Shown here: one piece after another, positions 17,791 through 27,110 of the stretch
Position numbering within the stretch: the stretch's first letter is position 1
How the letters are laid out: every line of letters starts with the position of its first letter
Source: Fodinibius sediminis
GTDB lineage: Bacteria > Bacteroidota > Rhodothermia > Balneolales > Balneolaceae
Length of the DNA stretch: 64,000 nucleotides
Assembly: GCF_900182555.1 (NCBI RefSeq)
Contig: NZ_FXTH01000008.1
Location: 153,564-217,563 of the forward strand
Direction: 5' to 3'
The notes under the pieces: generated by a model
The model's input: only the letters and a program-made list of their open reading frames with translations
The model's database searches: none
What the model was told of the DNA's origin: nothing
Program-made: the position numbers and the translations under genes

Positions 17791-18188
17791 CAGGTTAAAT
17801 AATCTGGTGGATATGGTTCAGTTATGTTGAACGACTTGCAGCAACGGCTTGGCAGTAACGGTTGAAGGCTCTCGGATAATGTATTGTTCCACAACAAATC
17901 TTAAAGCAGGAAACACAACGGATTGCCTCGACCGATAGTACTACGGATATTCTGCTGGCCATACAGTCCGATCAGCCTGCCCATTTGCATAAGGATCTTT
18001 TTTTAAAAAGAATTAGACGATGAAAATCATGTTTGTATTACTCTGTTTGGTTTATCATTATTAGAAATCATTAAAAAATCACTGGGATATTCAGCCTTCG
18101 TCTGCCTCGCAAAAAGCCGCAAAAGGCCCTGTACATGGCTTCAGCCCGGGGGACATATCCTCACAGTAGTTTAGTTGATAAAGGATCT
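17791..18188. other. Intergenic region between lysC and the FG-GAP lipoprotein gene
   Basis: About 400 bp of divergent spacer that must hold the promoters of both genes. A T7/A5 junction (CTTTTTTTAAAAAG) lies near 17998, resembling the palindrome at 15316. AAGGATCT just ahead of 18189 is a plausible ribosome binding site. No convincing TAnnTTTG promoter, RNA gene or ORF was seen. Confidence 0.5.
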
Positions 18189-21100
18189 ATGAATTTATTG
18201 GATAGCATTAGGAATCTACGGGAAATAGTGTCTAAGTTTGTTTTTGCAGGTGTACTGTTAGGGTTTGCCGGCTGTGCAGGTGATAAACCGACGCCCCGTT
18301 TTGAAAATATAAGTGCGGATCAAAGCAACCTCTCATTCACAAACCGGGTGGAACAGACCCCGGATTTCAATATTGTCAACTACCTCTATTTTTATGACGG
18401 CGGCGGGGTATCGATAGGAGATGTCAATGGGGATGGACGGCCCGATATCTATTTAACTGCTAATATGGGAACCAACAGGCTGTATCTGAATGAAGGCAAT
18501 TTTAAATTCCGGGATATCACCGAGCGGGCCGGGGTGGGAGGATCCGGAGACTGGACAACCGGCACGACCATGGCCGACATCAACGGGGATGGACTGCTTG
18601 ACATCTATGTGTCCAATGTGCACTACAGGACCAAAAAGGGGCGCAATCAGCTCTTCATCAATAACGGGGACTCCACTTTTACGGAAAAAGCAGAGGAGTA
18701 CGGTCTTGCGTTCAGGGGCTATTCCAAACAGGCTGCATTTTTTGATATGGACCGGGATGGCGATTTGGATATGTACCTTGTGAATCATTCGGTGCATAAC
18801 AAGGATACATTTAAGCCCCGTGACCAGCAGCAGTCCGCCAGCCCCAAAGCGGGAGATCGCCTCTACCGCAATGACGGGGAAACATTTACGGATGTCACCG
18901 AAGAGGCTGGTATCCACAACACGGCCCTGGGGTACGGGCTGGACCTCGCGGTCAGTGATTTGAACGGCGACCATTACCCCGACCTTTATATAACCAATGA
19001 CTTTCATGAAAATGATTATTTATACCTGAACCAGGGGGATGGCACGTTTCGCGACGTGCTGCCGCAGAGCACGGGCCATACCAGCCGGGCATCCATGGGC
19101 AGTGATATAGCGGATATCAATAATGACCTCAGGCCCGATATAGCCGTTGTGGATATGCTGCCATACACGGAGGAAGGGCTGAAAACAGCGATAAGCAGTG
19201 AGCCTTATGAATTGTATTCCATTCAGCGTGACTACGGTTACCATCCGCAGCTCATACGGAATACGTTGCAGCTGAACCTGTTTCAGGACAGCAGTGCCGT
19301 CCCATTTTTTGCTGATATTGCCCCCATGGCCGGCGTTCAGGCTACCGACTGGAGCTGGTCGGCTCTGCTTTTTGACATGAATAATGATGGTTCAAAAGAC
19401 CTGTATGTTTCAAATGGCATTTATCGACGACCCAACAACATGGATTATCTGGCCATGGTAAAAAGAGATGAGATGCAGCAATCATTGAAAGGGGGGATGA
19501 CGGAAGAGAATATCTCGGTGATTGACAGCATGCCTCAGCTTAAAATTCCAAACAGGGCGTATCAAAATGAGGATGCTTTTTATTTTTCAGATAAGACGGA
19601 AGAATGGGGGCTGGACATCCCCAGCTATTCGAACGGAGCAGCCTATGGGGATTTAGATAATGACGGTGATCTTGATATTGTTGTTAATAACATTAATTCG
19701 GAGGCTGCTTTATACCGGAATTTGACAAGGGAACAGGATAGCAGCAGTTACCTGGCACTGAAGCTCGAGGGAGAGGGCCCCAACACCAGGGGAGTAGGCA
19801 GCAAAGCCATAGTGTACGCCGGGGAGAGGCGACAGGTCGCAGAGCTTTTTCCTTCCCGAGGGTATCAGTCTTCGGTTGATCCGCGTCTTTTTTTCGGTCT
19901 GGGAGAGGCCAATCATGCAGACAGTCTTGTCATCATTTGGCCTGCCGGAAAAAAAACGTTTATGAAGGAGGTGCCGGCCAACCAACAACTTACTGTTGTT
20001 GAGCAGGAGGCCGGAAACGAAGTTATTGAACAGCAGGACGATCCGAAGCCGCTGAAGAAAAGGAGTACCCCATTGCCTGCTAAATTCCGGCACCGCGAAA
20101 ATGATTTTGATGAATTCAAGGTACAGCCGTTTATGCCTTATCAGCTGTCAGCAATGGGTCCTCCCCTGGCCGTGGCTGATGTCAACGGGGACGGGATGCA
20201 GGATCTTTACGTAGGCGGTGCGGCCCGGCAGGCCGGAGCTCTTTTTTTGCAGGGAGAAGCAGGGCATTTCGAGTACGGGGAGAACACCACTTTCCAAAAG
20301 CACGCCCTGGGCGAAGATGTAGCTGCTGCTTTTTTTGATGCAGACGGTGATGGCCATCCGGACCTGTATACCGCAAGCGGGGGCGACGAACGAAGCAGAG
20401 ATGACGGACGTCTTGCCGACCGGCTGTATTTTAATGACGGAGAGGGCAACTTTTCACCTGCTGCTTCGGGGGCTCTTCCGGAAGTTAGTGCTAATGGGTC
20501 AGTGGTGGTACCGATAGACTTCAACAGCGACGGCCGGATGGACCTGTTTGTCGGCAGTCGCTCTGTCCCCGGCAGCTATGGCGAAATACCTTCTCAGTAT
20601 TTGCTCGAAAACCAGGGGGATGGAACATTCAGGGATGTAACGTCGACGGTCAGTCCTGCCCTGCGCTCTATCGGTATGGTCAGTGCGGCCGGAAAAGCGG
20701 ATATAACCGGAGACGGCCGGATGGAGCTGGTCGTGGCGGGAGACTGGATGCCGGTGACCGTATTCCAGGCGAAGGATGGCAAGCTTGAACGGTATGAATC
20801 CTTTAAATCTCCTGCTGGTCTGTGGCAGAGCCTCCACATGGCCGATGTGGACGGGGACGGTGATGTTGATATACTGGCGGGCAACATGGGGCTGAATACC
20901 CCATTTGACGTTTCGGAAACCGAGCCTTTGGTAATGTATGCTGCTGATTTTACCGGGCAGGGCAATGCTGATCCAATTATCGGCTATACCAGAGAGAACA
21001 AGGTATTTCCGGTGGCCCCCAGGGATCGGTTGCTGAAGTCTATCGGTATTTTACGCAACCGCTTTCCGACGTACGAATCCTATGCTAATAAGTCACTGAC

Positions 21101-21524
21101 TGATATTTTTGGAGAACAACAACTGCAGCGTGTACTTCACAGGAGGGTCACAAGCCTGGCTTCTGTCTATTTTGAAAATACAGGCAATGGCACCTTCAAA
21201 ATACATTCGCTCCCGGCGGCGATGCAGTCTGCACCTATTTTTGCATTTTATACAGGCGATCTGAATCAGGATGGTCGTTCTGATATAGTAGCGGGCGGCA
21301 ACTTATACGATGTTCGTCCTGTCTTTGGCGGCCGTTATGATGCCAGTTACGGATGGTTTTTGGCGGGCAGACCGGGAGGCATATCGGGCTCTTCGCCGGT
21401 CAGCCTGAGGATCAGAGGTGAAATAAGGGATATCGAAGGAATTTCAGCCGGGCAGGGTTTCTCTTCTGTTGTAGTAGGGATTAATGACAAGGCGCCACTC
21501 TTTTTGCAGCCGGCCCGGAAGTAA
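18189..21524 (+). CDS. FG-GAP/VCBS repeat lipoprotein with ASPIC/UnbV domain (CRTAC1-like)
   Basis: A large surface lipoprotein. From the ATG at 18189 the signal MNLLDSIRNLREIVSKF... ends in lipobox GFAGC; the ATG at 18135 would put 18 polar residues ahead of it and is less likely. I count 13 calcium-loop motifs of the DxNxDGxxD type (DVNGDGRPD, DINGDGLLD, DMDRDGDLD and others), marking two beta-propeller-like blocks. An ASPIC/UnbV domain (GVGSKAIVYAGERRQVAELFPSRGYQSS...FFGLG) separates them near residue 560. Such proteins are often encoded beside SusC/SusD pairs, and the SusC gene follows after 476 bp on the same strand. Binding of a glycan or peptide at the surface is likely but unproven. 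Confidence 0.9.
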   Translation: MNLLDSIRNLREIVSKFVFAGVLLGFAGCAGDKPTPRFENISADQSNLSFTNRVEQTPDFNIVNYLYFYDGGGVSIGDVNGDGRPDIYLTANMGTNRLYLNEGNFKFRDITERAGVGGSGDWTTGTTMADINGDGLLDIYVSNVHYRTKKGRNQLFINNGDSTFTEKAEEYGLAFRGYSKQAAFFDMDRDGDLDMYLVNHSVHNKDTFKPRDQQQSASPKAGDRLYRNDGETFTDVTEEAGIHNTALGYGLDLAVSDLNGDHYPDLYITNDFHENDYLYLNQGDGTFRDVLPQSTGHTSRASMGSDIADINNDLRPDIAVVDMLPYTEEGLKTAISSEPYELYSIQRDYGYHPQLIRNTLQLNLFQDSSAVPFFADIAPMAGVQATDWSWSALLFDMNNDGSKDLYVSNGIYRRPNNMDYLAMVKRDEMQQSLKGGMTEENISVIDSMPQLKIPNRAYQNEDAFYFSDKTEEWGLDIPSYSNGAAYGDLDNDGDLDIVVNNINSEAALYRNLTREQDSSSYLALKLEGEGPNTRGVGSKAIVYAGERRQVAELFPSRGYQSSVDPRLFFGLGEANHADSLVIIWPAGKKTFMKEVPANQQLTVVEQEAGNEVIEQQDDPKPLKKRSTPLPAKFRHRENDFDEFKVQPFMPYQLSAMGPPLAVADVNGDGMQDLYVGGAARQAGALFLQGEAGHFEYGENTTFQKHALGEDVAAAFFDADGDGHPDLYTASGGDERSRDDGRLADRLYFNDGEGNFSPAASGALPEVSANGSVVVPIDFNSDGRMDLFVGSRSVPGSYGEIPSQYLLENQGDGTFRDVTSTVSPALRSIGMVSAAGKADITGDGRMELVVAGDWMPVTVFQAKDGKLERYESFKSPAGLWQSLHMADVDGDGDVDILAGNMGLNTPFDVSETEPLVMYAADFTGQGNADPIIGYTRENKVFPVAPRDRLLKSIGILRNRFPTYESYANKSLTDIFGEQQLQRVLHRRVTSLASVYFENTGNGTFKIHSLPAAMQSAPIFAFYTGDLNQDGRSDIVAGGNLYDVRPVFGGRYDASYGWFLAGRPGGISGSSPVSLRIRGEIRDIEGISAGQGFSSVVVGINDKAPLFLQPARK

Positions 21525-22000
21525 TGCGCACAGAATTTGTACTTAATTTTCTAATTTCATCCGTTCGGCAGGGGACTGGGACATTATTGCCGGGGTTGTA
21601 TGCAGGGGCACCGTGAGGATCTATGAAAATAATTTCACACTGATATCTACCTTTTGTTCATTGTATGCGGTTTTTTGGGGGTGTGGGGAGGTCTTATTAA
21701 AATACAGATGAAAAAAAATTTTTTCTTCTCAGGATTTTTTTAAAAAAATTTGGGGGTATGCAATTTTCAGAGCGTCTATTACAACGGAAAGATGGTGAGA
21801 AGGATATGATTAGGATTAGTTTTTGCTTTCCAAGGACATTGGTTTTGTTATCGTATTCATAGCAGTTTGTGGATTGAATCCAATCCATTATCTATTGCAG
21901 TCAGCAAATAGGTACGGAGAAGAACTGTTGTGTTCTCACCTTTCAATTCCTTAAAGGCGAAATAAAGTAAATTCATAATGTTCAATTAACTCAATTTAAT
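21525..22000 (+). other. Intergenic region ahead of susC
   Basis: 476 bp without a credible ORF. It is AT-rich, with two self-complementary A/T blocks near 21708-21724 (GAAAAAAAATTTTTTC) and 21730-21752 (T7A7T3). They could act as curved DNA or an UP-element, or as a weak terminator for the lipoprotein gene. The distal 130 bp holds the candidate susC promoter listed separately. Confidence 0.5.
21866..21897 (+). promoter_or_regulatory. Candidate susC promoter with internal dyad
   Basis: TTTG (21866-21869) is followed after 19 bp by TATCTATTG (21889-21897), close to the Bacteroidota TTTG-n19/21-TAnnTTTG pattern but with mismatches in the -7 box. The spacer contains the dyad TGGATTGAATCCA (21870-21882), where a repressor or activator could bind. 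The implied 5' leader is about 100 nt. Confidence 0.35.
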
Positions 22001-25000
22001 ATGAAGTTATATTCCTCAAATAAATGGATAGCATTGTTGGTTGTATTTTCAGGATTGGTTTTCTGTAGTACATTTTCTGCAACGGCTCAGGACATAGAAG
22101 TGAGTGGTACGGTGATTGATGCTACGACTGATCAAACCCTGCCCGGTGTTAATATTGCGGTGCAGGGAACGAGCAGGGGTACGGCCACCGACGCCGATGG
22201 TAACTATTCTATTGAAGTTCCGAGTGATGCGACCCTGGTATTTACCTTTATCGGTTATGCCGAGCAGGTGGTACCGGTTAACGGGCGCCAGGAAATTAAT
22301 GTGGCACTGGAACCCGGCGTCAACCAGCTGGGTGAAGTTGTGGCTGTGGGCTACGCAACGCAGGAGGCCGGAGAGGTTACGGGCTCCATATCTTCTGTCA
22401 GCTCGGAAGACCTGGAAGATGTAAGCGTTGTTAATACCTCTTCAGCGCTAAAAGGAGCCGTTTCCGGTGTTACTGCTGTGGAATCCAGTACGCCCGGTGA
22501 AGGAGCCAGTATTCGTATTCGCGGCCTGACTACTATTAATGACAATGAACCCTTGTGGGTGGTTGATGGGGTGCCCGGTGCTCCGGTAAACCCTGAAAAT
22601 ATTGAATCCATTTCCATTTTAAAGGATGCGGCTTCCCAGGCTATTTACGGGGCCCGTGCTTCTAACGGGGTTGTGCTTGTAACCACAAAGAGCGGAAGAA
22701 AGGATCAACCTGTTCAGGTCAATGTGAAGGTAAGGAACGGTATCACCCAAAACGCCAACAGCTATAATCTGCTGAATACCCAGGAATATGGGGAAATGCT
22801 TTGGCTGCAGGCTAAGAATGACGGAAATGATCCTGTGCACCCGCAGTATGGCAGTGGTGATGAGCCTGCAATTCCTGATTACATCCTGCCGGCGGGTACC
22901 AATGGCGAGGTCGATGAGAGTCTGTACGATCGCCAGATGGTCCACCAGGATGGAGATGATACGTTTATCATCATGCGCGCCAACAAGCAGGGTACCGACT
23001 GGATGGACGAGATTGAACGTAATGCCGTCTACCAGGAATACAGCGTGGGACTGAATGGAGGAAGCGAGACGACAAATTATGCATTCCAGGCCGGATACCT
23101 GAAGGAAGAAGGTATCTTAAAGTACACCGGCTACAACCGGTACAACCTGCGCTCCAATGTCAGTGTTGACGTCAATGACTGGCTGAGCGTCGGTGAAAAA
23201 GTGGGACTGACCTACAGCGAAGACTACGGAAATCAGTCGAACAACAACGAGGCAACCGTAATTTCCCATACCTACCGGATGCAGCCCATTGTACCGGTGT
23301 ACGATATCAAAGGAGCGTATGCAGGAACCCGGGCATCCAACACGGGGAACGGTACAAACCCGCTGTGGTCTCTTGATATGAACCAGCATGACCAGACCAA
23401 TGGCCTTAACCTCAGTGGAAACGCATTTGCCGAGGCCGATATTTTAGAAAATTTGTCTTTCAAATCGCTGGTCGGTTTTAACTACAACACCGCGGATGTC
23501 AGGAACTATAGTTATGTTGAAGTAGCTTTCGCTGAAAGGGGTAAGTATGACGGCCTTGGGGAATTTGCGTCCTTCAGCACGCAGTGGAACTGGACAAATA
23601 CCCTGAACTATTCGAAAACATTTGCGGACGTCCATGATATTACCCTGATGGCAGGAACCGAGGCGATACAGAACAACTATCGCTGGCGAAACGGATCTCG
23701 GGAAAATTTCTTCTCGCGTGATCCCCTCTACATGCAGCTTAACTCCGGGGTGCAAAACCAGATAAACGGGGGTAATGAAAGCCAGTGGAACCTGTTCTCC
23801 ATGTTCAGCCGTGTAAACTACGCCTATGATCAAAAGTATCTGCTGGAAGCAGTTGTGCGTCGCGACGGCTCTTCTCGCTTTGGCGAAGAAAATCGCTATG
23901 GTACGTTCCCGGCGTTTTCAGCGGCCTGGCGAATAACCAACGAGGAGTTCATGTCTTCCACCGAAAACTGGCTGGACTATTTGATGGTGCGCGTAGGATA
24001 CGGTATGACCGGTAACGACCGCATAGGAAATTACAACTCCTACACCACCTATGCGTCGAGCCAGTCGAATTCCTTTTACCCCATAGCGGGAGCCAATATC
24101 GGCCCGGGGAGTTCGGGATTCTATCGTGCCAGCCTTGGCAATGACAACGTGCAGTGGGAGATTACCACTACCACCAACATCGGTATTGATGCTACAATCT
24201 TCAGCAACTGGGATCTGAGCGTTGACCTCTGGAACAGGGTGACAAGCGATATGCTGTACCCGCAGCGGATACCCGACGTTCTGGGTCAGGCTGCTGCTCC
24301 GTCCATCAACGTGGGCGAGATGGAGAATAACGGTATCGATGTGGAAGTGGGATACAATGGTACTGCCATGGACGAGGAACTGCAATATGGCATCAGCCTG
24401 AACGTCTCCCATTACAAGAACAAGGTCAATCGTCTCTCCTCAGACGCCAACGAGTTCATGGAGGGATCCTCGTTCCGTCAAATGAATTATACACGTGCGG
24501 AAACGGGAACACAGTTCCCCGAATTCTACGGCTACGTGATTGAAGGGATCTTCCAGACACAGGAGGAGGCTGACAATCATCCGGCGGCATTCGGAGAAGG
24601 GGGCGATTACAACGAACCCGGCCGCTTCAAGTATAAAGACGTCAATGGGGACGGGGTCATTACGGCGGATGACCGTACCTATATCGGCGACCCCCACCCG
24701 CTCTTTACTTCGGGACTTAATCTCAACATGAGCTACAAAGGCTTCCGGGCCTCTACCCGTTTCTATACCAGCTATGGAAACGACATGGTTAACTACGTGA
24801 GACGATGGATTGACTTTAACCAGTTCCAGGGGAACCGAAGCGAGCGGCGACTCTATGAATCCTGGGGAAGTCCTTACCTGGCTAACAATGCAAATGCGAC
24901 CATGCCCAAGGCGGAAGGCAATGATACCGACAGTCAATACCCCTCTACCTATTTTATGGAGGATGCTTCCTACCTGCGCATGGAGCAGCTGCACCTGAGC

Positions 25001-25198
25001 TACGACCTGAATTCCATCCTGAATGTTCAGAATGTCAGGAACCTGCGGCTGTATATCCAGGCAAATAATCTCTTTACGATAACCAATTATTCCGGACTGG
25101 ATCCGGAAGTTAATGCCGGAGGAATCAACCGGGGCATCGACCGTGGTGCATGGCCTACAAGCAGGCGATTGATGTTCGGAGTAGACATCGGCTTGTGA
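22001..25198 (+). CDS. SusC/RagA-type TonB-dependent outer-membrane transporter
   Basis: A 1065-residue outer-membrane porin that imports oligosaccharides or related ligands, powered by TonB/ExbBD. It has a signal peptide ending SATAQD, a carboxypeptidase-regulatory-like domain (EVSGTVIDATTDQTLPGVNIAVQGT...GNYSIEVP), a TonB-box-like EVVAVGYATQ and a plug domain with the SusC signature SIRIRGLTTINDNEPLWVVDGVPG and SISILKDAASQAIYGARASNGVVLVTTK. A 22-strand barrel ends near MFGVDIGL. There is no N-terminal STN domain, so it is not a sigma-linked transducer. SusD follows after 61 bp. Confidence 0.97.
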   Translation: MKLYSSNKWIALLVVFSGLVFCSTFSATAQDIEVSGTVIDATTDQTLPGVNIAVQGTSRGTATDADGNYSIEVPSDATLVFTFIGYAEQVVPVNGRQEINVALEPGVNQLGEVVAVGYATQEAGEVTGSISSVSSEDLEDVSVVNTSSALKGAVSGVTAVESSTPGEGASIRIRGLTTINDNEPLWVVDGVPGAPVNPENIESISILKDAASQAIYGARASNGVVLVTTKSGRKDQPVQVNVKVRNGITQNANSYNLLNTQEYGEMLWLQAKNDGNDPVHPQYGSGDEPAIPDYILPAGTNGEVDESLYDRQMVHQDGDDTFIIMRANKQGTDWMDEIERNAVYQEYSVGLNGGSETTNYAFQAGYLKEEGILKYTGYNRYNLRSNVSVDVNDWLSVGEKVGLTYSEDYGNQSNNNEATVISHTYRMQPIVPVYDIKGAYAGTRASNTGNGTNPLWSLDMNQHDQTNGLNLSGNAFAEADILENLSFKSLVGFNYNTADVRNYSYVEVAFAERGKYDGLGEFASFSTQWNWTNTLNYSKTFADVHDITLMAGTEAIQNNYRWRNGSRENFFSRDPLYMQLNSGVQNQINGGNESQWNLFSMFSRVNYAYDQKYLLEAVVRRDGSSRFGEENRYGTFPAFSAAWRITNEEFMSSTENWLDYLMVRVGYGMTGNDRIGNYNSYTTYASSQSNSFYPIAGANIGPGSSGFYRASLGNDNVQWEITTTTNIGIDATIFSNWDLSVDLWNRVTSDMLYPQRIPDVLGQAAAPSINVGEMENNGIDVEVGYNGTAMDEELQYGISLNVSHYKNKVNRLSSDANEFMEGSSFRQMNYTRAETGTQFPEFYGYVIEGIFQTQEEADNHPAAFGEGGDYNEPGRFKYKDVNGDGVITADDRTYIGDPHPLFTSGLNLNMSYKGFRASTRFYTSYGNDMVNYVRRWIDFNQFQGNRSERRLYESWGSPYLANNANATMPKAEGNDTDSQYPSTYFMEDASYLRMEQLHLSYDLNSILNVQNVRNLRLYIQANNLFTITNYSGLDPEVNAGGINRGIDRGAWPTSRRLMFGVDIGL

Positions 25199-25259
25199 TC
25201 ACCAAAACCGAAAGATATTATTTGAACGCAGCCAATTTTAAAAATTTAAAATTTAAGTT

Positions 25260-27026
25260 ATGAAGTTAATAAGAATAAGAAAGCTGGTTTTACTGACAAC
25301 CTTAATGGGATTTGTCGCTTTCCTGAATTCATGCAAGGACAACTTCCTGGTCAACGAGCCGCCGGGGTCGGCTTCTGAATCGGTGATGTCAACCTCCACC
25401 GGCGTTGAGAGCCTTTTAATCGGGGCCTATGACATGCTCAATGGTAATGGGTACTTCGGGGGAGCCATGGCTACCGACTGGACCTACGGATCCGGGGCTT
25501 CTGATGATACCTATAAAGGGACCACCTTTGGCGACCAGAGCTCATTCAACCAGGTGGAGCGGTACAATACCAATCCCGCCAACCCGTACATGGCAGAGCG
25601 GTGGAGAGATACCTACAATGGGGTCTCACGGGCCAATGACGTGCTGACAAACCTGTGGAAGGCCCAGGAAAGCAATGATCCTATAGCAGAAGACCGGGCA
25701 AATGAAATCGAAGGGGAGGCCAAGTTTTTGAGAGCCTGGTACCACTTCAAGGCAACTCTGGTGTTCGAGAAAATTCCCTATATAAAGACGGCGGAAGAGC
25801 TGGGCGATGTAGCACCTGAAAAAGTGCCCAACGATTCTGAAGGCTGGGAAGGCATTGAAGCCGATCTGCAGTTCGCTATTGACAACCTGCCCGAGGACTC
25901 CCCAAAGGGACAACCCGGGCGTGCTGACAAATGGGCGGCTGTGGCACTCAAGGCCAAAGCGCACATGTACCAGAATGAGTTTGACAAGGCCAAGCCGCTG
26001 CTCGATCAGATCATTGACAGTGGACAGTTCGAACTGGTTGACAACTATTTCGACAATTACCGGCAGGATACGGAGAATAATGTAGAATCCATCTTTGAAA
26101 TCCAGGCATCGGTGCAAACGGGTGTTGAGAATAATATCATTATGGCAGGGCCCGCTTCGCACCAAAAGGGACCGGCCGGTGTGGGCTGGGGCTTCTTTCA
26201 GCCTTCGCAGGACCTTTTCGAAGCTTTCCAGACGACCGAAGACGGATTACCGGTACTTGACAAGGAGGATCGCGACCCGCTGGCCAATGATATGAATATG
26301 GGGAGTGATGAAGAATTCGTGCCGACGGACCACGAACTTGATCCACGCGTTGACTGGACTATTGCCCGCCGTGGGGTCGATTACCTCGGATGGGGTATAC
26401 ACCCGGGCGAAGCCTGGATCCGTGCCCAGAGCAACGGCGGACCCTACATGACAAAGAAGTTCTTCTACCTGCAGGAGTTCAGCGACAATACAGCGGATGG
26501 TGGGTTTGATAATCCCCGGAACTTCCGGGCCCTGCGATATGGCCATGTACTGCTGTGGCGAGCGGAAATTGCGGTTGAAGACGGTAACCTGGGATATGCC
26601 CGCGAACTGGTGAATATGATCCGTAGCAGGGCTAAAAACAGCGATTATGTCATGGGGCGTGTCACGGATTACACCCTCGACTCTCAGCCTGCGGAGGAAG
26701 ATATAAACTGGGATGAACCTGCTGCAAACTATGAAATTGAACCGTATCCTGTGGGTTCCGCCGCTTTTTCATCGCAGGAAAATGCACGAAAGGCCGTCCG
26801 TCTGGAACATCGTCTGGAGTTTGCAACAGAAGGGCTGCGCTTCTTCCAGCTCCGGCGCTGGGGCATTGCGGATCAGGTGCTGAACGACTATATCCAGAGG
26901 GATAGTCAGTTCCGAACCTTCATGCAGGGGGCCAGCTTCGATCCGCAACGGGATGACTACTGGCCCATTCCGCAAAGTCAGATCGATATCCAGAGTGATG
27001 TCCTGACACAAGATGAATCCTACTAA
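25260..27026 (+). CDS. SusD/RagB-type substrate-binding lipoprotein
   Basis: A surface lipoprotein that forms the lid over the SusC transporter. The signal peptide ends in lipobox LNSC. The mature protein has the TPR-like SusD scaffold: VNEPPGSASES near the start, then GEAKFLRAWYHFKATLVFEKIPY, KAKAHMYQNEFDKAKPLLDQII and the C-terminal RAVRLEHRLEFATEGLRFFQLRRWG and WPIPQSQIDI, all typical of SusD proteins. The length (588) is usual. The ligand class cannot be read from sequence. Confidence 0.96.
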   Translation: MKLIRIRKLVLLTTLMGFVAFLNSCKDNFLVNEPPGSASESVMSTSTGVESLLIGAYDMLNGNGYFGGAMATDWTYGSGASDDTYKGTTFGDQSSFNQVERYNTNPANPYMAERWRDTYNGVSRANDVLTNLWKAQESNDPIAEDRANEIEGEAKFLRAWYHFKATLVFEKIPYIKTAEELGDVAPEKVPNDSEGWEGIEADLQFAIDNLPEDSPKGQPGRADKWAAVALKAKAHMYQNEFDKAKPLLDQIIDSGQFELVDNYFDNYRQDTENNVESIFEIQASVQTGVENNIIMAGPASHQKGPAGVGWGFFQPSQDLFEAFQTTEDGLPVLDKEDRDPLANDMNMGSDEEFVPTDHELDPRVDWTIARRGVDYLGWGIHPGEAWIRAQSNGGPYMTKKFFYLQEFSDNTADGGFDNPRNFRALRYGHVLLWRAEIAVEDGNLGYARELVNMIRSRAKNSDYVMGRVTDYTLDSQPAEEDINWDEPAANYEIEPYPVGSAAFSSQENARKAVRLEHRLEFATEGLRFFQLRRWGIADQVLNDYIQRDSQFRTFMQGASFDPQRDDYWPIPQSQIDIQSDVLTQDESY

Positions 27027-27110
27027 TAACCGCTAACAACTTTGCAGCTTTCCTCCCCCCGTGATATATAGGGGGAGGAGACTTGCAAAGTGTGGCTAAT
27101 GCACTGATGC

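Noticed and set aside
18135..18188. The upstream ATG at 18135 for the FG-GAP lipoprotein
   Set aside because: It would place 18 polar residues ahead of a good lipoprotein signal; the ATG at 18189 has AAGGA upstream.
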